From positions 310,001-374,000 of the forward strand of contig CANLXN010000003.1 of the NCBI GenBank assembly GCA_947495135.1: a DNA stretch of 64,000 bases, written 5' to 3'. Shown here piece by piece: positions 26,350-34,785 of the stretch. The translations under genes were made by a program, and so were the position numbers. The notes below the pieces were generated by a model, which ran no database searches, was not told the origin of the DNA, and worked only from the letters and a program-made list of their open reading frames with translations. This stretch comes from an uncultured Flavobacteriaceae bacterium (GTDB lineage Bacteria > Bacteroidota > Bacteroidia > Flavobacteriales > Flavobacteriaceae). Positions within the stretch are counted from its first letter, which is position 1. Each line of letters starts with the position of its first letter.

Positions 26350-26752
26350 AAGAGCCGGAATAGTTGTTGCCATATTCGCAGTAATTGGAGTCGCCCTTGG
26401 CTTTTATTACAATTACAATCCTTCTCAACACTCCTTTTTCCTTCCTTGCCCGTTTAAATTTACTACAGGCTATCACTGTCCAGGTTGCGGATCGCAAAGA
26501 GCCATTCACCAACTTTTGCATCTAGATTTTGTTGCTGCTTTCAGACTTAATCCACTCTTTATACTTTCTATTCCTTTAATTATCTACGGAGTAGGTGTAA
26601 AAATTGCTAATTATATCTTTAAAACATCTTACAGGGTAGAATTCTTCTACAGTAGGTTCTTTATTTACGGGTATTTTTCTATAGCACTGATTTACTGGGT
26701 AGTACGAAATATTCCTTATATGCCTTTTTCTTGGTTGGCCCCAACAGAATAG
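26327..26752 (+). CDS. DUF2752 membrane protein
   Basis: A 141-residue protein starting at TTG (MKVPQTYKRAG) inside the end of the CD225 gene. It has three likely membrane helices and the DUF2752 cysteine signature PCPFKFTTGYHCPGCGSQRA, followed by HQLLHLDFVAAFRLNP. The CPGCG block is the diagnostic part of the family. CD225 and DUF2752 genes often occur together in Bacteroidota, as far as I recall, but no function is established for either. Confidence 0.85.
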   Translation: MKVPQTYKRAGIVVAIFAVIGVALGFYYNYNPSQHSFFLPCPFKFTTGYHCPGCGSQRAIHQLLHLDFVAAFRLNPLFILSIPLIIYGVGVKIANYIFKTSYRVEFFYSRFFIYGYFSIALIYWVVRNIPYMPFSWLAPTE

Positions 26753-26822
26753 CCTGAATTACAGAATTTTCGCACGTTTCGGATTATTTTTTTTATCTTG
26801 GACATCCCAAAACTAACTATAA

Positions 26823-27959
26823 ATGAACTTTTTAACGCAAAAGAGCAAGAATCATCTTTTGAAGAAAGAGACATCCAAACCACCTGAAGAAACACCCTTC
26901 GATAATTTTTATTACAAGGATGTTGCTCAGCTCACAGGAGCTGGGGGATGGGCTGTAAATTTCAAGAAGAAAAAAAGCTTTTTTGATCCACAGGCAAGAG
27001 CTATCCTAAAAACCCCTGAAGATTATCGCCCTTCTATTAGAACAGGTTTAGATTTCTATACAGAAGAATATGCTCCCAAAGCCGCAGAAATTTTCATGGC
27101 TTGCAGTATGGGAGAACCTTTTTCTACCATCCTTAAAATGAAAACCTATGAAGGAAAGGAGTTTTGGGCCAAAGCAGTAGGACGCCCTATTTATGAGGGG
27201 AATGAAATAATTGGTATTCAAGGAACTTTTCAGGATATCAATCAGGAAAAATTGAAAGAAATTGGGCTAGAATCGTCTATCAAGGTAATAGAGTCTCAAA
27301 ATTCACGCCTTTTTAATTTTGCTCATATTGTATCTCACAACCTAAGATCGCATGCAAGTAATTTGCATCTTACCCTAGAATTACTCCAATCGATCAATTC
27401 GCCTGCAGAAGAAGAAGAATTAAAGACAAGTCTCTACGATATTTCATTAAGCTTGAACGAAACTATCAATCATCTCAATGAAATTGTAACTACCCAATCC
27501 AAGTCATTAAGTGAACGCAAAATCATTAAATTTGAAGAGGTACTAAAAAATGTGCTAAATTCTATTAATCGCTTAGTGATTGATACTGAGACAGAAATAT
27601 ACAGCGACTTCTCGGAAGTTCCAGAAATTAATTATATCCCATCGTATTTAGATAGTATTTTCTTAAATTTAGTAACAAATGCGATCAAATATCGTCATGA
27701 GGAAAGAACTCCAGTGATCGATATTTGCTCCTACGCTGAGAATGGAAAAACGTGTTTAATGATAAAGGATAATGGATTAGGTATTGACCTTGAAAAGCAC
27801 AAAGACAAAATTTTTAACATGTATCAAACCTTCCATCCAGGCAAAGAATCGGTTGGAATAGGATTATTTATAACTAAAAATCAAATTGAAACCCTTCAGG
27901 GCTCTATATTAGTCGAGAGTGCTGTAGGTATAGGAACCACTTTTAAAATTACGTTTTAA
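26823..27959 (+). CDS. PAS-domain sensor histidine kinase (soluble)
   Basis: A 378-residue kinase without membrane segments. A PAS fold spans ~30-145 (WAVNFKKKKSFFDPQ; GTFQDINQEK as the PAC end). The dimerisation box has VSHNLRS (phospho-acceptor H172). The ATPase domain shows the N box NLVTNAIKY (N286), G1 DNGLGI and G2 SVGIGLFI. The VSHNLR variant of the H box is common in Bacteroidota. A single-domain response regulator follows after 26 bp, presumably its partner. Confidence 0.9.
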   Translation: MNFLTQKSKNHLLKKETSKPPEETPFDNFYYKDVAQLTGAGGWAVNFKKKKSFFDPQARAILKTPEDYRPSIRTGLDFYTEEYAPKAAEIFMACSMGEPFSTILKMKTYEGKEFWAKAVGRPIYEGNEIIGIQGTFQDINQEKLKEIGLESSIKVIESQNSRLFNFAHIVSHNLRSHASNLHLTLELLQSINSPAEEEELKTSLYDISLSLNETINHLNEIVTTQSKSLSERKIIKFEEVLKNVLNSINRLVIDTETEIYSDFSEVPEINYIPSYLDSIFLNLVTNAIKYRHEERTPVIDICSYAENGKTCLMIKDNGLGIDLEKHKDKIFNMYQTFHPGKESVGIGLFITKNQIETLQGSILVESAVGIGTTFKITF

Positions 27960-27985
27960 CCCACCATAAAATACCAAAAACTCCC

Positions 27986-28408
27986 TTGAAGACTCCCCTC
28001 TCTAAAATAAAACTCTCTTGTATTATTGACGACGACGACGTATATATCAACCTCATCAAAAAAATAATTGATATTAAGAAGTTATCCGAAAATCTACTCG
28101 TGTTCAAAAACGGGCAAGAAGCACTCGACTACTTCAAACCAATAATGGAGAATATATCGGAAGAAAATTTCCCTGAGATCATACTTTTGGATCTCAATAT
28201 GCCTGTAATGGATGGTTGGAAATTCTTGAACGAGTTCACGCAAATAAAGACGAAGAAAAAAATAATGCCTACTATATATATTGTGAGTAGTTCAATTAAC
28301 CCTTACGATGTGGAAAAGGCTAAATCTTATTCGTTAGTTACAGATTATCTTATTAAACCAATCGATATTGCCCAGTTTGAAGCATTGTTCTTGAAAGCAT
28401 CTGCCTAA
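27986..28408 (+). CDS. single-domain response regulator
   Basis: A 140-residue receiver domain with no output domain. The start is TTG (MKTPLSKIKL). Acidic triad IIDDDD (~13-18), phospho-acceptor D69 in LLDLNMPVMDGW, signalling Ser in IYIVSSS and K124 in YLIKPID are all present. It is probably phosphorylated by the adjacent PAS kinase and passes the signal by protein-protein contact or phosphotransfer. Its last four bases overlap the end of lspA on the other strand. Confidence 0.9.
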   Translation: MKTPLSKIKLSCIIDDDDVYINLIKKIIDIKKLSENLLVFKNGQEALDYFKPIMENISEENFPEIILLDLNMPVMDGWKFLNEFTQIKTKKKIMPTIYIVSSSINPYDVEKAKSYSLVTDYLIKPIDIAQFEALFLKASA

Positions 28409-29007
28409 ATAGTCTTTTCACCGCCAAGCTCATCGTCTATAACCTCTGTAGCCTCATCTTCTTTGGCTTTCTTCGGAAATGCTTTTTTATTGAATACAAT
28501 TAAAATTCCAACACCAACACTAATGGCAAAGTCGGCCACGTTGAACACTGGATCGAAAAACGAAAAGGCAAACATATCTACTACTTTTCCGTAGAAAATA
28601 CCTTCGTAACCACCTTCTGGAGGAAACGCTCTCGCTACTTGCCCATAACTATCCTCAAAAATAAGTCCGTAAAATACAGAGTCGATAATATTTCCAAAGG
28701 CTCCAGCAAAAATAAGGGCAATAGAGACCATTAGGACCTTAGGAGCATGTTTACGTGCAGAATCCCATAACCAATAACCAATTCCAATAATAGCCCCCAA
28801 TCTAAACAAGGTTAAAATGAGCTTGCCGTATTCACCCGGAATTTTAGCTCCCCAGGCCATTCCTTCATTTTCGACAAATAGCAACTTGAAAAAGGGAAGC
28901 ACTTCGATACTCTCTCCCAACACAAAGTTTGTTTTGATATAAACTTTCAGAATTTGATCTATTAATAAGACCACAATAATTAGGAAGACTGCTTTTTTTA
29001 AAGACAT
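28405..29007 (-). CDS. lspA: lipoprotein signal peptidase (signal peptidase II)
   Basis: A 200-residue, four-helix inner-membrane aspartyl protease that cleaves prolipoprotein signal peptides. Catalytic aspartates are D109 in GNIIDSVFYG and D159 in FNVADFAIS; VENEGMAWG is the family loop. A larger periplasmic insertion (~113-145) and an acidic C-terminal tail are typical for Bacteroidota. The order lspA, DksA-like, ileS is a conserved neighbourhood; here a DUF2807 gene is inserted between. Confidence 0.95.
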   Translation of the reverse strand: MSLKKAVFLIIVVLLIDQILKVYIKTNFVLGESIEVLPFFKLLFVENEGMAWGAKIPGEYGKLILTLFRLGAIIGIGYWLWDSARKHAPKVLMVSIALIFAGAFGNIIDSVFYGLIFEDSYGQVARAFPPEGGYEGIFYGKVVDMFAFSFFDPVFNVADFAISVGVGILIVFNKKAFPKKAKEDEATEVIDDELGGEKTI

Positions 29008-29121
29008 CTATTAGGTAGGTTTTAACTTTAATGTTGATGACCAAACCGTCGTACAGAGTCGTAAATAATACAATTTTTAGAATTTCTGTACTTCGATTAA
29101 GTGTGCGAAGGTAAAAAATTA

Positions 29122-29748
29122 TTATTGGCTTTTTAATAAAGTTATGTCGCCATTAACACTTTCGACTATCATCTTGAATTTTCCAGCCGTTCCAAGTTGG
29201 TTGACCACCAATCCATTCTTGGAAGTAGCTTTCGCACCTATGCTTAGTGCTAACGCTTCTACTTTTATATCCCCTTCCTTAGTGCTAAGATGTGCATTTC
29301 CGCTAAAATCAATTAATGCTATCATCCCTTTATCCAGACCTATACGCAACTCTTTGAAGCTTCCACTACCTTCCACCGAGGCCAAATTAGACAAAATAGA
29401 AACATTCAAATCTAAAGGAATCACTAATTCCATTTCTATTGCCAACACCTTATGCGCCGCTAACTTATCGTTTGGGGGTTCAAAAAATGGTGTGTAATTA
29501 TGCCCTAAAACCAACGTGCCGTTCTTGTCTTTTAGTTGCAGGAGAATGTTCTCAAATCCTTCCCCATTTACTTGTGATTTCACCATAATGGTTGGCGTAT
29601 CTCGAGCACTCACTTTTATATTGAAAACTCCAGATCCTTCTATCAAAATTTGACCAATTCCCTCCCCTGGATACGACTTTTGGATGGTCTTCTGCCCGAG
29701 CATATTCCATGCCAGCAGCAATAATAAAAAGGGAGAAAATTTCAGCAT
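29122..29748 (-). CDS. DUF2807-like secreted beta-helix protein (putative auto-transporter adhesin head type)
   Basis: A 208-residue protein with signal peptide (MLKFSPFLLLLLAWNMLGQ). The mature part has repeated short beta segments: IEGSGVFNIKVSARD, LNVSILSNLASVEGSGSF, FSGNAHLSTKEGDI and GKFKMIVESVNGDITLL, the pattern of DUF2807/DUF4097 beta-helix proteins. In Bacteroidota these occur in the periplasm, function unknown. A short hairpin with a T run (CCCT-AGGG) lies immediately before the ATG. It sits between the DksA-like gene and lspA. Confidence 0.7.
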   Translation of the reverse strand: MLKFSPFLLLLLAWNMLGQKTIQKSYPGEGIGQILIEGSGVFNIKVSARDTPTIMVKSQVNGEGFENILLQLKDKNGTLVLGHNYTPFFEPPNDKLAAHKVLAIEMELVIPLDLNVSILSNLASVEGSGSFKELRIGLDKGMIALIDFSGNAHLSTKEGDIKVEALALSIGAKATSKNGLVVNQLGTAGKFKMIVESVNGDITLLKSQ

Positions 29749-29888
29749 AAAAAAACCCTAAAACAGGGCCAACTTCTTAATGGAATGTACATTTCGTGTG
29801 GAGCGTTCTACACATCCTATAAAACCATACAATTTTATAAGACTTTCATGTCTATATCAACCTTCACGGAGGAATCTAACAATCACAA

Positions 29889-29912
29889 GTTCCCTCTACG
29901 TATGGAGGGAAC
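29889..29912. other. stable hairpin downstream of the DksA-like gene
   Basis: GTTCCCTC / GAGGGAAC form a perfect 8-bp stem around TACGTATG. No T run follows on either strand, so it is not a standard terminator; it could stabilise the 3' end of the ileS-dksA transcript. Confidence 0.4.
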
Positions 29913-29928
29913 CTAGGATTGAGTCTTT

Positions 29929-30312
29929 TTATTTTTGCATATTCTTAGCCTCTATACTTAAAGTGGCATGCGGCACAAGTTTTAATCGCTCCGGATTAAT
30001 TAACTTATTAGTTACACGACAAATACCATACGTTTTATTCTCAATTCGAATAATCGCGTTTTTGAGGTCACGTATAAACTTTTCTTGACGTATCGCAAGT
30101 TGAGATGAAGTCTCCTTGCTCATCACTTCGCTTCCTTCATCGAAGGCCTTAAATGTAGGGGAAGTATCATCTGTACCGTTATTACTGTCGTTTTTGTATG
30201 CACTTTGAATTAGTTGCAACTGTTCCTGCGCTTTCTCAATTTTTTCGAGAATAAGCACTCTAAATTCCTCTAGTTGTGCGTCGCTGTATCGATTGTTTAC
30301 TTCGTTGGACAT
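29929..30312 (-). CDS. TraR/DksA-family protein with a degenerate zinc finger
   Basis: A 127-residue protein with an N-terminal coiled-coil (~10-40 and 65-95) and the C-terminal DksA/TraR segment TYGICRVTNKLINPERL...VPHATLSIEAK. The canonical finger has four cysteines; here only C98 remains and the second pair is replaced (ATLSIEA). DksA binds the RNA polymerase secondary channel with ppGpp. The lost zinc site is, in my recollection, frequent in Bacteroidota homologues. The gene begins 4 bp after the ileS stop, so it is co-transcribed with ileS. Confidence 0.85.
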   Translation of the reverse strand: MSNEVNNRYSDAQLEEFRVLILEKIEKAQEQLQLIQSAYKNDSNNGTDDTSPTFKAFDEGSEVMSKETSSQLAIRQEKFIRDLKNAIIRIENKTYGICRVTNKLINPERLKLVPHATLSIEAKNMQK

Positions 30313-30316
30313 AGTT

Positions 30317-33300
30317 TTAGTGTTTTTTAATACTCAATTTGGTTTCGATATCATCAAAAGCAATTTCCGTTCCATTTGACAAATCATCATCAAATTGTAG
30401 TACCTCGGTTAAGGTTTCTTGTTTTATGTAAGCTAAATTCTGCTCAATGGCAGCTTTCAGGTTTTCGTTACTTTGTAGGGTTACTTCCACACGATCAGTA
30501 ACTTCAAAACCAGAATCTTTTCTCAAATTCTGAATTCGATTTACCAATTCGCGAGCAATTCCCTCATTCTTTAATGTTTCATCTATAGTAACATCCAGTG
30601 CTACTGTCATTCCATCTGCATTGGCAACTAACCATCCTTCAATATCTTGGGAGCTAATCACCACATCATCCAGTGTCAATGTAATATTTTTTTCACTAAC
30701 CAGTATAGAAATGGCGCGCTCTTTTTCAAGAATTCCAATTTCTTCCTGTCCAAATTGCTGAATTGCAGCTGCTACCGATTTCATATCTTTTCCAAAGCGA
30801 GGACCCAACTTTTTGAAATCGGGTTTGATTTGCTTCACTAAAATACCCGAACCTTCATCTATAAGTTCGATTTCCTTCACATTTACTTCAGATTTAATCA
30901 ATTCTGAAACAGCTTCAATCTCTTTTCTCGCAGCTTCATCCAACACAGGAATCATTATTTTCTGCAGTGGTTGACGCACTTTGATCTTCTCTCGTTGACG
31001 TAACGACAATACCAAAGAAGATATTGTTTGGGCCTTCTGCATTTTGCGCTCCAACCCCTTGTCAATGTATGACGTATCTGCTTTAGGAAAGTTACTCAAA
31101 TGAACAGATAATTCGCTTTTTAGAACTGTTCCTTCACTTAAGTCCTTGTACAAACGATCCATAAAAAACGGAGCAATAGGAGCTCCCAGCTTGGCAACCG
31201 TTAGCAAACAAGTGTGTAATGTTTGGTAGGCAGAAATCTTATCCTCTGCATAACTACCCTTCCAGTAACGTCTTCGGCTTAATCGAACAAACCAATTACT
31301 TAGATTCTCTCCAACAAAATTCTGAATAGCTCTCGCCGCTTTTGTAGGTTCATAATCTGTATATGCATCCTCTACTGTCTGAATTAGCGTGTTCAATTCT
31401 GAAAGAATCCAGCGGTCAATCTCTGGCCTTTTCTCCAACTCAATGTCTGCTTCAGAGTAATCGAAACCATCAAGGTTGGCATATAGACTGAAGAAGCTAT
31501 AGGTATTATATAAGGTTCCAAAGAACTTATTACGAACCTCCCCAATTCCGTCCAAATCAAATTTAAGGTTGTCCCAGGGGTTGGCATTGCTAATCATGTA
31601 CCAGCGCGTTGCATCTGGTCCATACGTATCTAAAGTCTCGAATGGATCTGCGGCATTTCCAAGACGTTTAGACATTTTTTGTCCGTTTTTGTCCAGAACA
31701 AGTCCGTTAGAAACGACATTCTTATAAGCCACATCATCAAAGATCATGGTGCCAATAGCGTGCAAGGTGTAAAACCAACCTCGCGTTTGATCCACCCCTT
31801 CGGCAATAAAATCGGCTTTACGCCATGTTTTTTCAACTTTCTCTTTGTTTTCGAAAGGATAGTGCCATTGTGCATAGGGCATAGATCCGCTATCGAACCA
31901 AACGTCGATTAGGTCAGCCTCACGGTGCATTGGTCGTCCACTTTCAGAAACAAGAACAATTCCGTCAACAATGTTTTTATGAAGGTCAATTTTGCCGTAG
32001 TTTTCTTCTGAAAAGTTGCCCACCACAAATTCTTCGAAAATATCATTGGACATTAGTCCTGCTGCTACAGATTTTTTCATTTCCGCTTTCAGTTCCTCAA
32101 CCGAACCAATACAAATTTCTTCTTTCCCGTCTTCACTGCGCCATAAAGGAAGTGGAATTCCCCAATAACGCGAACGAGAAAGATTCCAATCGTTCGCATT
32201 TGCAAGCCAGTTCCCAAAACGACCTTCTCCAGTTGCCTTCGGCTTCCAGTTAATACTTTGGTTAAGCTCGTGCATACGGTCTTTGAATTCGGTTACTTTA
32301 ATAAACCAAGAATCCAACGGATAATATAAAATAGGTTTATCGGTACGCCAGCAGTTTGGATAACTGTGTACATACTTCTCTACCTTAAATGCTTTGTTTT
32401 CTGTCTTTAATTTGATGGCAAGCTCCACATCAATACTCTTCTCTGGTGCTTCACCACTGTTATAGTATTCGTTCTTGACGTACTTACCAGCAAACTCTCC
32501 CATTTCTGAGCGGAAACGTCCCTGTAAGTCTACTAAGGGTACTAAATTTCCATTTTCGTCTTTTACCAATAGCGGTGGAACTTCAGGTGTAGCTTCTTTG
32601 GCAACTTTCGCATCATCTGCACCAAAAGTGGGCGCTGTATGTACGATTCCCGTACCATCTTCAGTAGTCACAAAATCGCCCGAAATTACCCTAAACGCGT
32701 TTTCAGGATGATCGTTTGGCAATGCATAATCTAATAATTGCTCGTACCGAATTCCTACTAGGTCGGCTCCCTTGAACTCAGCAACTACTTCATAAGGAAT
32801 CTTTTTATTTTCCTTAGAATAGTTCACAAATACATCTGCATTTTCAGCAACTTCGTATTTCCCTGCAAATTGTTTTCCAACTAAACTTTTAGCCACTACA
32901 ACATGAATTGGCTCAAAAGTATATTGGTTAAAGGTCTTCACTAAAACATAGTCGATCTTTGGCCCAACGGTTAACGCTGTATTACTTGGCAACGTCCAAG
33001 GAGTGGTAGTCCAAGCAATGAAGTGAACATCGTCAAAACCTTTTAAAAAGTTGGGTAGTGTATCCTCAATTGCTTTAAATTGTGCTACCACTGTTGTATC
33101 GGTAACATCCTGATAGGTTCCTGGTTGATTCAGTTCGTGCGAACTCAATCCAGTTCCAGCTTTTGGCGAATACGGTTGTATAGTGTATCCTTTGTATAAT
33201 AAATTCTTGTTGTAAATCTCTTTTAGCAACCACCAAACCGTTTCCATATACTTGGGCTCGTAGGTTACATATGGGTCTTCCATATCTACCCAATATCCAG

Positions 33301-33718
33301 CGCGCTCTGTAAGTTTATTCCAAACATCGGTATAACGCATTACGGCTTTTCTACAGGCTGCGTTGTATTCTTCTACTGAAATTTTCTTACCGATATCTTC
33401 TTTAGTAATTCCTAATTCCTTCTCCACGCCCAATTCGATCGGCAAGCCATGGGTATCCCATCCAGCTTTGCGATCAACTTTGAATCCTTTTTGTGTCTTA
33501 AAACGGCAAAAAATATCTTTAATGGCCCGCGCCATTACATGATGAATTCCTGGTAATCCATTAGCCGAAGGTGGGCCTTCAAAAAAGACAAAAGGCTCAT
33601 TACCTTCACGAATGGCAATACTCTTTTCGAAAATTTGTTCATCCTTCCAAAAATCGAGTACTTCGTTCGCCAGTTGAGGGAGGTTAAGGCCCTTGTATTC
33701 CTTAAATTTTGTGCTCAT
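30317..33718 (-). CDS. ileS: isoleucyl-tRNA synthetase, long type-2 form with GIHH signature
   Basis: An 1133-residue class I synthetase that charges tRNA-Ile. N-terminal KEYKGLNLPQLANEV is typical. The catalytic signature at residues 57-60 reads GIHH (in ANGLPGIHHVM) where the family consensus is HIGH. The KMSKS loop is KMSKR at ~681-685. The editing domain has TTPWTLPSN. Length and features fit the eukaryote-like type-2 IleRS. This is the only ileS in the window. It is followed 4 bp later by the DksA-like gene. Confidence 0.95.
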   Translation of the reverse strand: MSTKFKEYKGLNLPQLANEVLDFWKDEQIFEKSIAIREGNEPFVFFEGPPSANGLPGIHHVMARAIKDIFCRFKTQKGFKVDRKAGWDTHGLPIELGVEKELGITKEDIGKKISVEEYNAACRKAVMRYTDVWNKLTERAGYWVDMEDPYVTYEPKYMETVWWLLKEIYNKNLLYKGYTIQPYSPKAGTGLSSHELNQPGTYQDVTDTTVVAQFKAIEDTLPNFLKGFDDVHFIAWTTTPWTLPSNTALTVGPKIDYVLVKTFNQYTFEPIHVVVAKSLVGKQFAGKYEVAENADVFVNYSKENKKIPYEVVAEFKGADLVGIRYEQLLDYALPNDHPENAFRVISGDFVTTEDGTGIVHTAPTFGADDAKVAKEATPEVPPLLVKDENGNLVPLVDLQGRFRSEMGEFAGKYVKNEYYNSGEAPEKSIDVELAIKLKTENKAFKVEKYVHSYPNCWRTDKPILYYPLDSWFIKVTEFKDRMHELNQSINWKPKATGEGRFGNWLANANDWNLSRSRYWGIPLPLWRSEDGKEEICIGSVEELKAEMKKSVAAGLMSNDIFEEFVVGNFSEENYGKIDLHKNIVDGIVLVSESGRPMHREADLIDVWFDSGSMPYAQWHYPFENKEKVEKTWRKADFIAEGVDQTRGWFYTLHAIGTMIFDDVAYKNVVSNGLVLDKNGQKMSKRLGNAADPFETLDTYGPDATRWYMISNANPWDNLKFDLDGIGEVRNKFFGTLYNTYSFFSLYANLDGFDYSEADIELEKRPEIDRWILSELNTLIQTVEDAYTDYEPTKAARAIQNFVGENLSNWFVRLSRRRYWKGSYAEDKISAYQTLHTCLLTVAKLGAPIAPFFMDRLYKDLSEGTVLKSELSVHLSNFPKADTSYIDKGLERKMQKAQTISSLVLSLRQREKIKVRQPLQKIMIPVLDEAARKEIEAVSELIKSEVNVKEIELIDEGSGILVKQIKPDFKKLGPRFGKDMKSVAAAIQQFGQEEIGILEKERAISILVSEKNITLTLDDVVISSQDIEGWLVANADGMTVALDVTIDETLKNEGIARELVNRIQNLRKDSGFEVTDRVEVTLQSNENLKAAIEQNLAYIKQETLTEVLQFDDDLSNGTEIAFDDIETKLSIKKH

Positions 33719-33765
33719 GAGCTGTTGCCTTTGAATTAGGTGCTAAGTCTTTTGTTAGCAGGGTG

Positions 33766-33773
33766 CGAAAGTA
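33766..33773 (-). promoter_or_regulatory. possible -7 box for ileS
   Basis: The minus strand reads TACTTTCG followed by CACCC, one mismatch from TAnnTTTG, 47 bp before the ileS ATG. The same TTCGCAC variant occurs 98 bp before lspA (29106-29113). Confidence 0.3.
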
Positions 33774-33844
33774 ATAAATTTTGATGAAAAAGACCATAAA
33801 AGCTATCCTGGCCAAAGTCGAATTAACATAGATTTGGTGAAAAC

Positions 33845-33870
33845 AAAAAAACCCACGGAAAACCGTGGGT
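33845..33870 (-). terminator. terminator of the lipocalin-like lipoprotein gene
   Basis: ACCCACGG / CCGTGGGT forms a perfect 8-bp stem with an AAAA loop, 27 bp past the lipoprotein stop; on the minus strand a T run follows (A run at 33845-33850 on the + strand). Confidence 0.85.
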
Positions 33871-33897
33871 TTATATCAATATATATATACCAAGAAT

Positions 33898-34413
33898 TTA
33901 GTTCTTAGTCATACGTAATTCTTCTTCGTAAACTGTAGTAACGCCATTAGAAACTTCTGTTTCTTCTAATTTCAATCTTACCTCGTTACTATTAAACAAA
34001 GTAACTTCGTAAGTGTCTCCTCCAACAGTAAGCAATTGTGGAGTTGCAGTAGTGGAATATGTTGAAACTTCATCATCAGCGTCAACGATTTCTGTATCCT
34101 CTTCCTGAGTTTCTCCGTTTACAACAAGCTTATAGTTAAGAACATACTGTCCATCTACGGTTACATTTCCACTTTCAGCAAAAGTAAATTGCATTTGAAA
34201 TGTTTCTCCGTCTAAAGTAGTAGTTGAAACTACATCCAATCCGTTTACATTTACAGTTTCCACTTCAGTCGCTTGGTAAAAAGTTAGATTATAGACTCCT
34301 GCAAGGTTCGCGTTGTTGAATTCTAAGGTGGTATCTCCATCATCATCACTTTTACAGCTTACAACAGACAAGGCAACCATTGCCAAAATAAGTAGGGTGT
34401 TTAATTTTTTCAT
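33898..34413 (-). CDS. lipocalin-like lipoprotein, hypothetical
   Basis: A 171-residue lipoprotein with lipobox VVSC (~C20) followed by KSDDDGD, an acidic stretch typical of surface-exported lipoproteins. The remainder is rich in beta strands: LAGVYNLTFYQA near the start, FQMQFTFAESGNVTVDGQY, VRLKLEETEV at the end. This resembles the small lipocalin-like lipoproteins of Bacteroidota, with no known ligand. It has its own promoter (34438-34469) and terminator. Confidence 0.75.
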   Translation of the reverse strand: MKKLNTLLILAMVALSVVSCKSDDDGDTTLEFNNANLAGVYNLTFYQATEVETVNVNGLDVVSTTTLDGETFQMQFTFAESGNVTVDGQYVLNYKLVVNGETQEEDTEIVDADDEVSTYSTTATPQLLTVGGDTYEVTLFNSNEVRLKLEETEVSNGVTTVYEEELRMTKN

Positions 34414-34437
34414 TTTTCGGGTTTTTTAAAATTTGGG

Positions 34438-34469
34438 CAAATATAGTATCTTTTTTCTAGGAAATTCAA
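34438..34469 (-). promoter_or_regulatory. promoter of the lipocalin-like lipoprotein gene
   Basis: On the minus strand, -33 TTG (34467-34469), a 21-bp spacer, then -7 TATATTTG (34438-34445). This fits the flavobacterial TTG-N17-23-TAnnTTTG consensus. The ATG is 25 bp downstream of the box. Confidence 0.6.
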
Positions 34470-34685
34470 GACTCTTGACACTTTTTAGTTATCAAAACAA
34501 TCATTTCATCGAAACAATAGCTTAAAATATCTTAAAAGGTAACCAACTAATTGTCTTATGGTTAACATTTAAATTCCAAAAGAACAATTTACCGATCTTT
34601 AAACCAAGCAATCCACCAGAAAACAAAATCTTTTTTCAAAATTTGTGAACCAAGCAGCAAGTGAAGACAACTAAAAAAAATCTAG

Positions 34686-34693
34686 TACTTTTG
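34686..34693 (+). promoter_or_regulatory. -7 box upstream of the zinc-ribbon gene
   Basis: TACTTTTG matches TAnnTTTG. It would give a leader of about 80 bases that contains the 16-codon upstream ORF. No -33 TTG at the usual distance. Confidence 0.4.
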
Positions 34694-34734
34694 TTATTAG
34701 ACTTCAACTACCTAATTTCTAACTCCCCAATACA

Positions 34735-34785
34735 ATGAAGGTTTGTTCCATGAGAGCAAAATCATTTAACACTGTTTATCTATGA
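34735..34785 (+). CDS. possible 16-residue upstream ORF
   Basis: ATG at 34735 reads MKVCSMRAKSFNTVYL and stops with TGA at 34783-34785, overlapping the zinc-ribbon gene's ATG by an ATGA junction. The arrangement is that of a translationally coupled leader, but a 16-codon ORF can arise by chance. Confidence 0.3.
   Translation: MKVCSMRAKSFNTVYL

Larger units (their letters stand above)
34414..34781. other. 368-bp intergenic region with two divergent promoters and a short upstream ORF
   Basis: It holds the lipoprotein promoter (minus strand, 34438-34469), a + strand -7 box (34686-34693) and a 16-codon ORF (34735-34785) that overlaps the next gene's start. Between about 34470 and 34680 I see only A+T-rich sequence. 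Confidence 0.6.

Noticed and set aside
29780-30088. 102-codon ORF on the + strand
   Set aside because: It is mostly antisense to the DksA-like gene and has no domain or codon pattern of its own.
31930-32253. 107-codon ORF on the + strand
   Set aside because: It is antisense within ileS, whose reading frame is continuous and motif-rich.
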